Assembly: GCF_001411495.1 (NCBI RefSeq)
Contig: NZ_CP012982.1
Coordinates: 124,001 to 188,000, forward strand
Source of the DNA: Burkholderia cepacia ATCC 25416
GTDB lineage: Bacteria > Pseudomonadota > Gammaproteobacteria > Burkholderiales > Burkholderiaceae
Reading direction: 5' to 3'
Length of the DNA stretch: 64,000 nucleotides
Under the pieces are notes generated by a model, which saw only the letters and a program-made list of their open reading frames with translations, had not been told where the DNA came from and searched no databases. Of the stretch, positions 15,939 to 24,985 are shown piece after piece. The stretch's first letter is position 1. Each line of letters opens with the position of its first letter. The position numbers were made by a program, and so were the translations under genes.

Positions 15939-18058
15939 CACCGTGCCTCCTCGGCCGCGCGCCACGCATCGGTCGCGTCGGTCAATACGCCGTCGTGCAT
16001 CTGGTAGATCCGGTCGACCATCGACAGGATCGACGCGTCGTGCGTGACGAGCACGATCGTGCACGGCAGCGTCAGCACGTTGCGGCAGATCTCGTGGGTC
16101 GTCGCCTGATCGAGGTTCGACGAGAATTCGTCGAGGATCAGCAGGCGCGGCTCGCAATACAGCGCCCGTGCGATCAGGAGCCGCTGCATCTGCCCGGCCG
16201 ACAGGAATTTCTGCGTATCGCCGAGCGGCGTGTCGTAGCGATGGTCGAGCCGCTCGATCTCGTCGTGGATGCATGCGAGCTTCGCCGCGTCGAACATCGC
16301 GCCGATCCGCGGCGCGGGCGCGAAGTTCGTGATGTTGTCGCGGATCGTGCCGCGAAACAGCTGGTCGGATTGCGTGACGGCCGCGAGATGCTTGCGGTAC
16401 TGCCGCAGGTTCACTTCCGCGAGATCGACGCCGCCGACGAACAGCGTGCCGGGCTCCGGCCGCACGAGCCCGCAGATCAGGTTCAGCAGCGTCGTCTTGC
16501 CGCTGCCGGTGCGGCCGACGATCGCGATCTTGCTGCCGGCCGGCACGTCGAGCGCGATATCGCGCAGGATCGGGCGGTTGCCGCCCTTCGGCGTGTACGA
16601 CAGCGCGCGGATGGAGAGCGTGCCGTCGAAACCGTCGACGGGCCGCACGACCGCGTCCGGCGCGGGTTCCTCGGTCTCGGTCTGCAACACGTCGGCGACG
16701 CGGTCCATGTGCACCTGCAACACCTTGCGGCGCACGTAGAGCTGGATCGAATCGATGAACTTGTCCGCGAACAGGTTCTTGTACTGGATGAACGCGTAGA
16801 TCACGCCGATCGTGCTCTGCCCGTGCATGACGAGCCACGCGCCGTATGTGACGATCACGAGCTGCTCGACGTGCACGATCCCCTTCGACACCGCATCGAA
16901 CAGCAGTTGCAGCCGCTCCTGCTGGCGCATCGCCTGCAGCTTCTGCGTGAACGCGTTGACCCACAGGCTGCTGCGCGCGGTTTCGGCCGACAGCAGCTTG
17001 ATCGAGTGCGCGGAGCGGATGTTCTCGATCAGCAGTGCGTCGGCTTCCGCGCCGCGCGTGAGGATCTGCGACATCGCGTCCTGCAGCTGCGGCTGGATCG
17101 CGAGCCGGCTGAGCGCGAACAGCACCATCCCGGCCAGGCTGATGCCGGCCAGCACCGGGCTGTAGTACAGCATCAGCACGAGCGTCAGCGTGCAGGTGAC
17201 GATATTCAGCAGCCCGCCGACCAGCCCGTCGACGAGAAACCGCCCGACCTCCGACACCGACGACACGCGCGAGATCGAATCGCCGGTGTTGTGGAACAGG
17301 AAATAGCCGATCGGCAGCCGCGCGAGATGCCCGACCATGTTCGCCGACAACTGCTGCGACACGATGTTGCGCAGGTAGCTCTTGATGTTGCCGACGAGGT
17401 TCGCGTAGAGCGTGTCGAACAGGAACACGATCGCGAACAGGATCGTCAGCAGGTACAGGATGTCGACGTCGGTCTTCTTCAGCGCCTCGTCGATCGTCAG
17501 TTGCACGTACGACGGGCCGAGCAGCAGCAGGAGCTGCGCGGCGACGCCGCCCGCGATGCCGATCGCGAGGCTCTTGCGGATGCCGGTCAGCCCTTCGAGG
17601 TAGTCGCGCAGCCGGATCCGGTCGGCCCGCCCCGCCCGCGTGAAGCCGATATCGGGATTCAGTTCGAGCGCGTAGCCCGTGATGTGCGTGAGCGCCTGCG
17701 CGAGCGGCAGCTTCGTTTCGCCGAGCGCGGGATCGACGATGTGCACGCTGCCGTAGCCGACCTTCGTCAACACGACATAGTGGTTCATCCCCCAGTGCAG
17801 GATGCACGGCGTCTTGAGCGCGTCGAGTTCGCCCGCGTCGAACTGCAGCCCGCGTGCGCGCAGGCCGAGATCGTTCGAGATCTCCATCAGGTCGAAGAAC
17901 GACAGCCCGGAATCGATCCGGACCGGATAGCGGTTGCGCAGCGTGCGCAACGTCGTTTCGCGCCCGTGCCACGACGCGATCATCGCGAGGCAGGCCAGGC
18001 CGCACTCCGTCACCTCGTCCTGCAGGACCGGACGGACTTTACGCGTATTGAAGAGCAT
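15938..18058 (-). CDS. Peptidase C39-containing ABC exporter (double-glycine leader processing)
   Basis: From the ATG at 18058 the protein is 706 residues; a GTG at 18085 would add nine. An N-terminal C39 cysteine peptidase domain shows Cys19 (DEVTECGLACLAMIASWHG), His93 (HWGMNHYVVL) and Asp109 (VHIVDPALGE), so the catalytic set is complete. A six-helix transmembrane domain follows (about 155-450), then the ATPase with Walker A GRTGSGKT (515-522), signature LSAGQ (619-623) and Walker B LLILDE (639-644). Such exporters cut peptides after a Gly-Gly leader while exporting them. Two Gly-Gly leader peptides lie just upstream, so substrate and transporter are both present. Confidence 0.93.
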   Translation of the reverse strand: MLFNTRKVRPVLQDEVTECGLACLAMIASWHGRETTLRTLRNRYPVRIDSGLSFFDLMEISNDLGLRARGLQFDAGELDALKTPCILHWGMNHYVVLTKVGYGSVHIVDPALGETKLPLAQALTHITGYALELNPDIGFTRAGRADRIRLRDYLEGLTGIRKSLAIGIAGGVAAQLLLLLGPSYVQLTIDEALKKTDVDILYLLTILFAIVFLFDTLYANLVGNIKSYLRNIVSQQLSANMVGHLARLPIGYFLFHNTGDSISRVSSVSEVGRFLVDGLVGGLLNIVTCTLTLVLMLYYSPVLAGISLAGMVLFALSRLAIQPQLQDAMSQILTRGAEADALLIENIRSAHSIKLLSAETARSSLWVNAFTQKLQAMRQQERLQLLFDAVSKGIVHVEQLVIVTYGAWLVMHGQSTIGVIYAFIQYKNLFADKFIDSIQLYVRRKVLQVHMDRVADVLQTETEEPAPDAVVRPVDGFDGTLSIRALSYTPKGGNRPILRDIALDVPAGSKIAIVGRTGSGKTTLLNLICGLVRPEPGTLFVGGVDLAEVNLRQYRKHLAAVTQSDQLFRGTIRDNITNFAPAPRIGAMFDAAKLACIHDEIERLDHRYDTPLGDTQKFLSAGQMQRLLIARALYCEPRLLILDEFSSNLDQATTHEICRNVLTLPCTIVLVTHDASILSMVDRIYQMHDGVLTDATDAWRAAEEAR

Positions 18059-18142
18059 GGTCGGGCACCCGAGGCGCGACGACACGCCGCCCGGGCCTGC
18101 CGATGCGGGCCCGTGGCGGGTCGTGCGCGATACGCAAGGGCA

Positions 18143-18163
18143 CAGCCGGCACGCTGCCGGCTG
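18143..18163 (-). terminator. Hairpin between leader peptide gene and exporter
   Basis: A perfect 9-bp stem (CAGCCGGCA / TGCCGGCTG, 3-nt loop) lies in the 144-bp gap after the 61-residue peptide gene. It lacks a T-run, so it would leave partial read-through, making more peptide than exporter, a common arrangement in bacteriocin operons. Confidence 0.45.
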
Positions 18164-18202
18164 CGACGGAAGACCGGTGTTACCGGCCGCCTGGCGGGCC
18201 GC

Positions 18203-18388
18203 TCAGCGCGAAGAGCCGAGCGACATCCGGAACTGTTCGACGGCGCGGGTCTGGTACTGGGTCATCAGGCCCTGCAGCGTGGTCCCGATCGACTGGTTGA
18301 CGAGATCGACCGTATAGGCGGCCGAATTGGAGTAAAGCGACGCGCCGCCGCGAATCTGGCGGGCCTGTTCTTCCGTGATGTCTCGCAT
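18203..18388 (-). CDS. Double-glycine leader peptide 1 (bacteriocin/microcin-like)
   Basis: A 61-residue peptide starting MRDITEEQARQIRGG, a 15-residue leader ending in Gly-Gly, followed by a 46-residue core (ASLYSNSAAYTVDLVNQSIG, then TTLQGLMTQYQTRAVEQFRMSLGSSR). The leader matches that of the second peptide (18614-18787) position by position: M-[KR]-x-[MI]-T-x-E-Q-[VA]-R-x-[VI]-x-G-G. The core has no cysteine and a mixed amphipathic character. AAAGG lies nine bases before the ATG. It precedes the C39 exporter gene, which should cleave it after GG. Whether it is a toxin, signal or adhesin is unknown. Confidence 0.75.
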   Translation of the reverse strand: MRDITEEQARQIRGGASLYSNSAAYTVDLVNQSIGTTLQGLMTQYQTRAVEQFRMSLGSSR

Positions 18389-18583
18389 TTGTTGTGGCCT
18401 TTATATTGTCGGAATGCCCGCCACCGTCAGCCAATTGCAATCTCAATGGCTGATAACTTTATTACGGGGATAATCCGGCACTCCCGCCTCCTGATAATCG
18501 CCCGAACCGGAAATAATGCATTCCGGATTCGCTTTATTGCCACTTCGGCGATCGATTCTTTTCCTTCTGTTTCGCAGCATTTC

Positions 18584-18606
18584 GCGCGGGGGGCGCCTCC
18601 CCGCGC
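18584..18606 (-). terminator. GC hairpin directly after leader peptide 2
   Basis: The arms GCGCGGGG (18584-18591) and CCCCGCGC (18599-18606) form a perfect 8-bp stem starting seven bases after the stop of the second peptide gene. There is no T-run; it may be a partial terminator or 3' stabiliser that raises this peptide above the rest of the operon. Confidence 0.45.
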
Positions 18607-18613
18607 ACGGCGG

Positions 18614-18787
18614 TTACTTGCCGGTGTTATTGAACGTCTTCGGGTTCTGCAGGTAATTGCCGAGGCTCGGCAGGAACTGGCCGAGCGCGGTCACCACCGG
18701 CGCGGCGTCAACGGCGAGGCTACCCAGCGAGCTGATCGCACCGCCGCCATGCACATTCCTGACCTGTTCCGTCGTCATGACCTTCAT
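18614..18787 (-). CDS. Double-glycine leader peptide 2 (bacteriocin/microcin-like)
   Basis: Two adjacent ATGs (18790 and 18787) follow the ribosome binding site GAGGAG; the second has the better spacing. It gives 57 residues: a 15-residue leader MKVMTTEQVRNVHGG and a 42-residue core starting GAISSLGSLAVDAAPVVTAL and ending NNTGK. The core has regularly spaced Gly, Ala and hydrophobic residues and no cysteine or charged residue except Asp and C-terminal Lys, as in membrane-active class II bacteriocins. It is the first gene of the operon, next to the AT-rich divergent promoter region. The leader match with peptide 1 and the C39 exporter make export with GG cleavage very likely. Confidence 0.75.
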   Translation of the reverse strand: MKVMTTEQVRNVHGGGAISSLGSLAVDAAPVVTALGQFLPSLGNYLQNPKTFNNTGK

Positions 18788-19068
18788 CATTCTCTCCTCG
18801 TAAAAAATAAAGATGATGCAAAGAACCTTCATTGAAAGACAAACGGCTTTTAATCCCTAGCGACTTGTTAATCTAATAATCACTGCGATTACGAGCCGAA
18901 ATCAGGCTATCATGCGGGCGCATCGGAATTCAATGGAGGACACACTCTTACAGGCGCGTTTTCCGGTGCGCCACGGACGGCAGGCATTCATTCTGTTTGA
19001 ATTTCAATTTCAATACGTTTAAATCCCGCCGCAATGCATTGCGGCACGGGCAGGAGACGGAGACGGCC
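18788..19068. promoter_or_regulatory. AT-rich divergent control region between peptide operon and tolC-like gene
   Basis: This region is visibly much richer in A and T than its surroundings, with runs such as AAAAAATAAAGATG and TTGTTAATCTAATAATCACTG. It must contain promoters for the leftward peptide operon and the rightward outer-membrane channel gene. Individual -35 and -10 boxes were not assigned. Such AT-rich patches in a GC-rich genome are typical H-NS-family silencing targets, which is inference here. Confidence 0.5.
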
Positions 19069-20484
19069 ATGTTTGAAACGAGGCGCGCGAATTACGGATC
19101 GGCGACGCGGAATTCGGGTAATTCCCTATCAAGTTTTACGACTAGGTGGAATCCCCGACTTGCAACCTTGACATTGTTCGCTGTAACGATAGCCGGCCTG
19201 TCGGCGAACGCGCGCGCGTTCTGCCTCGACACCGCCTACCAGAACGCGGTCGTGCACGATCCGCGCTACCTGCAGGCGCGCAGCGAATACGATGCGGCCC
19301 GCCAGAAATTCCCCGAAGCACGCGCGCAGATGTTGCCGCAGGCCGCCGCGCAACTCGAATGGGGACGCTACGGTACGCACGCGAACCTGTTCGGCATCGA
19401 CGTCAGCGGCTCGAGCAATGCCGCATACGGTTCCGCGCAGGTCACGCAGGCGCTGTTCAACGTGCCCTACCTGTACGACATGCGGCGCGCGACCGAGTAC
19501 GAGGAATCGGCGAAACAGAAACTCGAGGTCGCGAAGCAGGACCTGATCCTGCGCGTCGCGAACGCGTGCTTCGACCTGCTGAGCGCGCGCGAGAAACTGC
19601 AGTCGGCCGACGACGAAGTGAACGCGCTCACTCGGCTCGAAAGCGATACGCGACGCATGGCACAGCTCGGCATGAAGACGATCGGCGACACGGCCGAAAT
19701 CGAGGCGCGCCGCAGTCTTGCGCAATCCGACGAAGCCCTCGCGCAAACCGACGTGGACGCGCGCCGCGCGCGCTACGAGACGCTGCTCGGTTCGACGATC
19801 GATTTCTCGCGCTGGCCGCGGCTCGCGATGCGCGGCTCGTCGCCGCGCATTCCGTCGGGCGAATACGCGCCGCAGGACAACCCCGCGTACCGGCAGGCGT
19901 ACCGCGACGTCCAGGTCGCGCGGCTCGCCGCGAAGCGCGTCAGCGCCGAGCACTTGCCGACCGTCGACCTGTTCGCGTCGTATTCGCGCGGGCTCAACCC
20001 GAACCTGCGCGGGCTCACCGATCGCTCCGACTTCCATCAGAGCGCGGTCGGCGTGCAGGTGACGATCCCGATCTTCTCGGGCGGCAGCGTGTACTACCGG
20101 CAGGTGGAAGCCGAGCACGTGACCGAGCAGTACCGCAACCGGCTGCGCGAAGTCGAGGAGCAACTGGGCACCGATCATCGCGAGGCGCTGTCCGCGCTCG
20201 AATCGGTCGGCAAGCGTATCCGCGCGCTGCAGCAGTCGCTGCAGGCCGCGCGCCTCGCGTACGATTCGTCGATGAAGGCGCATCAGGTCGGTTACAGCAC
20301 GACGTACGAAACGCTGAACCTGCGGCGCGACATCTCGGGCATCCGGCAGAAGCTGTTCGACAGCTATCTCGACGCGCTGAAGCTGCAGCTGAAGCTGAAA
20401 AGCGTGCTCGGCACGCTCGACGAGCAGTCGTTGATCGCGGTGGACAGCTTTCTCGAAAGCAATGCGGTGAGCGAGCGTGGTTAA
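19069..20484 (+). CDS. TolC family outer-membrane efflux/secretion channel
   Basis: The ATG at 19069, behind GGAGACGGAG, is preferred to an in-frame TTG at 18997. The product is 471 residues with a long N-terminal region before a hydrophobic signal (LATLTLFAVTIAGLSANARA, cleaved near residue 50). The mature part shows the repeated TolC fold: LDTAYQNAVVHDPRYLQARS with PEARAQMLPQ, and in the second half YRQAYRDVQVARLAAKRVSAEHLPTVDLFASY with QVTIPIFSGG and VGYSTTYETLNLRRD. It is divergent from the peptide operon and completes a type I secretion system with the ABC exporter and HlyD adaptor. Confidence 0.9.
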   Translation: MFETRRANYGSATRNSGNSLSSFTTRWNPRLATLTLFAVTIAGLSANARAFCLDTAYQNAVVHDPRYLQARSEYDAARQKFPEARAQMLPQAAAQLEWGRYGTHANLFGIDVSGSSNAAYGSAQVTQALFNVPYLYDMRRATEYEESAKQKLEVAKQDLILRVANACFDLLSAREKLQSADDEVNALTRLESDTRRMAQLGMKTIGDTAEIEARRSLAQSDEALAQTDVDARRARYETLLGSTIDFSRWPRLAMRGSSPRIPSGEYAPQDNPAYRQAYRDVQVARLAAKRVSAEHLPTVDLFASYSRGLNPNLRGLTDRSDFHQSAVGVQVTIPIFSGGSVYYRQVEAEHVTEQYRNRLREVEEQLGTDHREALSALESVGKRIRALQQSLQAARLAYDSSMKAHQVGYSTTYETLNLRRDISGIRQKLFDSYLDALKLQLKLKSVLGTLDEQSLIAVDSFLESNAVSERG

Positions 20485-20851
20485 GCGTAGTTGAGCGTGG
20501 GTTGGCGCGCATCGGCATCGCGCCAAAAGGTTGTACACGCAACCTTGATGACCGATGCCGACGCGCCGGCCGGTCGATCCATCGAAGCCGGCGCGGCACG
20601 ACAACGCGCCGTCGTTCACGCAAGCGTGCGTCCGACCCCGCTCGATCGCGCGGCGCAATACACGATCCCGGGCGCACGCCGCGCCCTCACCGCGTGCAGG
20701 GGTATACGCGATGTTGCGTCCAAAAAAAACTTTGCCTAGAGTGCATCCCATCGATCCGGCGGACAAAGACGTCCCACGATCGTGCGCAGCGCGCGCCCGC
20801 TAGCCCGCGCTTCGCCGGCCCCGTTTCGGGCCGCCCATCCGCATTCCCGTT
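20485..20851 (+). other. Promoter-proximal part of the amidase leader region
   Basis: No coding frame is convincing here. The region follows the tolC-like stop and leads into the ANTAR-type leader of amiE. A poly-A stretch (20721-20728) and a hairpin-prone GC segment (GGCCCCGTTTCGGGCC near 20817-20832) are seen. The amidase promoter presumably lies around 20690-20800 but was not located. Confidence 0.4.
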
Positions 20852-20892
20852 ATCCGACAGCGTTGTCGGATGAACGGACCGGCAAAGAAGCC
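20852..20892 (+). promoter_or_regulatory. ANTAR-type dual-hairpin target in the amiE leader
   Basis: The first hairpin has a 7-bp stem ATCCGAC / GTCGGAT (20852-20858, 20865-20871) with the six-base loop AGCGTT. The second has a short stem GGC / GCC (20881-20883, 20890-20892) with the loop AAAGAA. Both loops have A at position 1 and G at position 4, the hallmark of RNA targets of ANTAR antiterminators. The right arm of the second hairpin overlaps the left arm of the terminator at 20889, so the two structures exclude each other. An ANTAR protein, AmiR, is encoded at the end of the operon. Confidence 0.75.
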
Positions 20893-20926
20893 CTTGCCTC
20901 GCTCGTCGAGGCAAGGGCTTTTTTTT
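20889..20926 (+). terminator. Intrinsic terminator in the amiE leader (attenuator)
   Basis: A perfect 13-bp stem (AGCCCTTGCCTCG / CGAGGCAAGGGCT, 5-nt loop) is followed by eight T residues, a textbook intrinsic terminator. It lies between the ANTAR hairpins and the amiE start (20970), so transcription should stop here unless AmiR binds the leader. Confidence 0.9.
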
Positions 20927-20969
20927 GTCTTTCGAAAACGCACGTCTTCACCCGAACCAGGAGCACACC

Positions 20970-22007
20970 ATGCGTCATGGCGATATTTCCAGCAGCAACG
21001 ACGCCGTCGGCGTCGCCGTCGTCCAGTACAAGATGCCGCGCCTGCACACGCGCGCCGACGTGATCGCGAACGCCCGCGAAATCGCGGAGCGCGTGGTCGG
21101 CATCAAGCGCGGCCTGCCCGGCATGGACCTCATCGTGTTTCCCGAGTATTCGACGCACGGGATCATGTACGACGCGAAGGAGATGTATGACACCGCATCG
21201 ACGATCCCCGGCGAGGAAACCGACATCTTCGCGGCCGCGTGCCGCAAGGCGAACGTGTGGGGCGTGTTCTCGCTGACCGGCGAGCGCCACGAGGAACACC
21301 CGGACAAGGCGCCGTACAACACGCTCGTGCTGATCAACAACCAGGGCGAGATCGTGCAGAAGTACCGCAAGATCATGCCGTGGGTGCCGGTCGAAGGCTG
21401 GTATCCGGGCGACTGCACGTACGTCGCCGAAGGGCCGAAGGGGCTGAAGATCAGCCTGATCATCTGCGACGACGGCAACTACCCGGAGATCTGGCGCGAC
21501 TGCGTGATGCGCGGCGCCGAGCTCGTCGTGCGCTGCCAGGGCTACATGTACCCGGCGAAAGACCAGCAGGTGCTCGTGTCGAAAGCGATGGCGTTCATGA
21601 ACAACTGCTACGTGGCAGTCGCGAATGCGTCCGGATTCGACGGCGTGTACTCGTATTTCGGCCACTCGGCGATCGTCGGCTTCGACGGCCGCACGCTCGG
21701 CGAATGCGGCGAGGAAGAGAACGGCGTGCAGTACGCGGAGCTGTCGGTGAGCCTGATCCGCGACGCGCGCCGCAACATGCAGTCGCAGAACCACTTGTAC
21801 AAGCTGCTGCACCGCGGCTACACGGGCAAGATCGGTTCCGGCGAATCGCCGAACGGCGTCGCGCAATGCCCGTTCGAGTTCTATGCGAACTGGGTGAACG
21901 ACCCGGACGGCACGCGCCAGGCCGTCGAACGCCTGACACGCGCGACACCCGGCACGCCCGAATGCCCGATCGAAGGCATTCCGTCCGAAGCGCCCGCGCA
22001 TCGCTGA
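20970..22007 (+). CDS. amiE: Aliphatic amidase
   Basis: The start at the ATG at 20970 ([10 protein letters not shown]) matches the conserved AmiE N-terminus and gives 345 residues, the family length. The nitrilase-fold catalytic triad is complete with canonical numbering: Glu59 (LIVFPEYST), Lys134 ([10 protein letters not shown]) and Cys166 ([10 protein letters not shown]). The enzyme hydrolyses short-chain amides such as acetamide to the acid and ammonia in the cytoplasm, supplying carbon and nitrogen. It is first in a six-gene operon and is controlled by the upstream ANTAR leader and terminator. Confidence 0.97.
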   Translation: MRHGDISSSNDAVGVAVVQYKMPRLHTRADVIANAREIAERVVGIKRGLPGMDLIVFPEYSTHGIMYDAKEMYDTASTIPGEETDIFAAACRKANVWGVFSLTGERHEEHPDKAPYNTLVLINNQGEIVQKYRKIMPWVPVEGWYPGDCTYVAEGPKGLKISLIICDDGNYPEIWRDCVMRGAELVVRCQGYMYPAKDQQVLVSKAMAFMNNCYVAVANASGFDGVYSYFGHSAIVGFDGRTLGECGEEENGVQYAELSVSLIRDARRNMQSQNHLYKLLHRGYTGKIGSGESPNGVAQCPFEFYANWVNDPDGTRQAVERLTRATPGTPECPIEGIPSEAPAHR

Positions 22008-22075
22008 ACCCGCGCCCCGCCCGGCCGTTCGCGCTGCCTGCGCAAACGGCGCCGTCTCACTCTGGAGCCTTCATC

Positions 22076-22557
22076 ATGCTCGGTGTCGCTCTTTTCTTCA
22101 TCGGCGCGGTGCTGGTCGTCAACGGCGTCGCGCTCACCGGCCGCATCGAACCGCGCGACGCGGCCGGCCTGAACCTGCTCGTCGGGCTGCTCGCGCTGCT
22201 GATCAACCTCGCCGGCCTCGTGCAGGCGTCGGCGCCGCCGCAGTTTTTCTCGAGCGCGGGCGGGCTGCTGTTCGCGTTCACGTACCTGTATCTCGCCGCC
22301 GTCCAGTGGCGCGGGCTGCAAGGCGCCGGCCTCGGCTGGTATTGCCTGTTCGTCGCGATCAGCGCACTCGTCTATGCGGGCACGTCGAGCGACGCGCGTT
22401 TCGGGGCGATGTGGCTGCTGTGGTCGAGCCTGTGGTTCCTGTTCTTCGTCGCGCTCGGGCTGAAGCGGACCGTGCGCTTCCTGCCCGGCTACACGATCGC
22501 GATCGGCGTCGGCACCTGCTGGCTGCCCGGCATGCTGATGATGACGGGGAGGTGGTA

Positions 22558-22558
<1 letters not shown>
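22076..22558 (+). CDS. amiS: AmiS/UreI family small-amide or urea channel
   Basis: A 160-residue, almost wholly hydrophobic protein with six predicted membrane helices. It contains LNLLVGLLALLINL, FAFTYLYLAAVQWRG, GAMWLLWSSLWFLFFVALGL and GVGTCWLPGMLMM, matching the AmiS/UreI family of inner-membrane channels for urea and short amides. It follows amiE by 68 bp and overlaps the next gene as TAATG. It should let the amidase substrate enter the cell. Confidence 0.9.
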
Positions 22559-23393
<835 letters not shown>

Positions 23394-23397
<4 letters not shown>

Positions 23398-24953
23398 GCG
23401 CACTGCCACTCGCCCGCTTCCTGCACGGGATGACCGCGCACGAGACCGACGTGCGCCTCGACGACGCGGCGCCGCGCGCGACGCTCGGCCATGCCGCGCT
23501 GCGCGTGCCCCGTGCGTTGCCGCCCGATGCGCGCATCGCGGCGGCCGCGCACGCGCTGGCTCACTGGCGGCACTCGCCGTCCGGCGAGCCGGCCGACACG
23601 CTGACGCAGATCGGTTCGGCCGTCGCCGGCGTGATCGAGGATGCGCGCGTCGAGGCGCTGCTGGCCCGCGAATGGCCGGGGCTCGCAACGTTCTGGGCGC
23701 CGGCGTTCGCGCCGATCGGCCGTGAAGGGCTCACGTTCGGCTGCCTGTGCGCGCGGCTCGCGAAAGCGTTGTTCGATCCGTCGTATCGCGACGGCAACCC
23801 GTGGGTCGACAAGGGCGCGCAGCTGTTCGCCGAGCGACGCGACACGCTCGACGATTACCGTGCGTTTCGCACGATTGCGTCGAGGCTCGCGAACGATCTC
23901 GGCCAGATGCGCGTGCGCTTCGAGCCTGACGACGGCGCATGGCTGCCCTATCGCGACGACAATGCGTGGCTGTGGGCGCGGCCGGCCACCGCGGCGGCCG
24001 AACAGGCGGGCAACGACGGCGTCGAGATGTCGGCCTCGACCGGCGGCCCCAGCGACGAACGCGACGACGCACCGCCGTCCGCACCCGATGCGCCGCGCTA
24101 TCCCGAGTGGAATTGCCGCACGCAGCGCGAACGACGCGACTGGACGACGATCGTCGAACGCGCGCCCGCCACGTCGGCGCCGCCGCCGTCGCTTTCCGCA
24201 CTGATCGACGCCGACCGGCGCGCGGCAAAGCGAATGCCGGCCGAGCGCGCATCGGAGCTGCTGCGGCGCGTGGGCCGCCAGCTCGACGGCGATGCGCTCG
24301 ACGTCGATGCGGCGATCGCCGCACGCATCGCCCGGTGCGCCGGGCACGCGCCCGATCCGCGCGTGTTCCGTCGCCGCGTGCCGCACGACGCGCGCGGGCC
24401 CGTGCTGATCCTGCTCGACCTGTCGGCGTCGACGGCCGCGCAGGTCGCCACGCTCGAGAAACGCGCGGCGTTCGTGCTCGGCGACCTGTTCGACCGGCAG
24501 CGGCGCCGCTGGGCCGTGCACGGCTACACGTCGGACGGCCGGCATCGCGTGTACTACGCGCGCTTCAAGGATTTCGGCGAAGCGTTCGACGCCGGCCGCC
24601 GCGCGGCGCTGCTCGCGGCCGACAGCGGGATGAGCACGCGCACGGGCGCGGCACTGCGGCATGCGCTGGCCTTGCTGCGCCGCGAAACCGCGAATGCGCG
24701 GGCCGCCGTGCTGCTGATCGGCGACGGCGAAGCCGCCGACGTCGACGTGTTCGACCCGCGCTACCTCGTCGAGGATGCGCGTCACGCGGCACGCCAGGGC
24801 CGGCGGCGCGGTGTCGCGATTGCCGGTCTGTCGTTCGGCGAGCCGCCCGGGTTGTCTACAATACTTGGCGTCGGCCCGCGCTGCGTGCACGCGGCGAACG
24901 GCGACGCATTGCCGGCCGTCGTCGCGCACGCGGCCGGACGACTGACCGCATGA
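23394..24953 (+). CDS. VWA domain protein, NorD/CbbO-like partner of the AAA+ ATPase
   Basis: A 519-residue protein whose ATG overlaps the ATPase stop as ATGA. The N-terminal two thirds are helical and variable, with an acidic, Pro-rich linker (about 215-240). The C-terminal VWA domain has the metal-ion-dependent adhesion motif DLSAS at 342-346 and the later T and D loops (MSTRTGAALRHAL, LLIGDGEAADVDV). NorQ/NorD and CbbQ/CbbO pairs have this layout. It likely works with the upstream ATPase on a client protein, possibly the amidase or its channel. The link to amide use is from gene order only. Confidence 0.82.
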
Positions 24954-24985
24954 CGGCCCCACCCGGAAGAGACAGGAACGACCGA

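Noticed and set aside
18203..18787. Lanthipeptide or disulphide-type precursor peptides
   Set aside because: Neither core has cysteine and no lanthionine synthetase or other modifying RiPP enzyme is nearby.
20817..20832. A further ANTAR hairpin (GGCCC-rich stem) before the first hexaloop
   Set aside because: Its six-base loop lacks A at position 1 and G at position 4, so it does not fit the ANTAR target.
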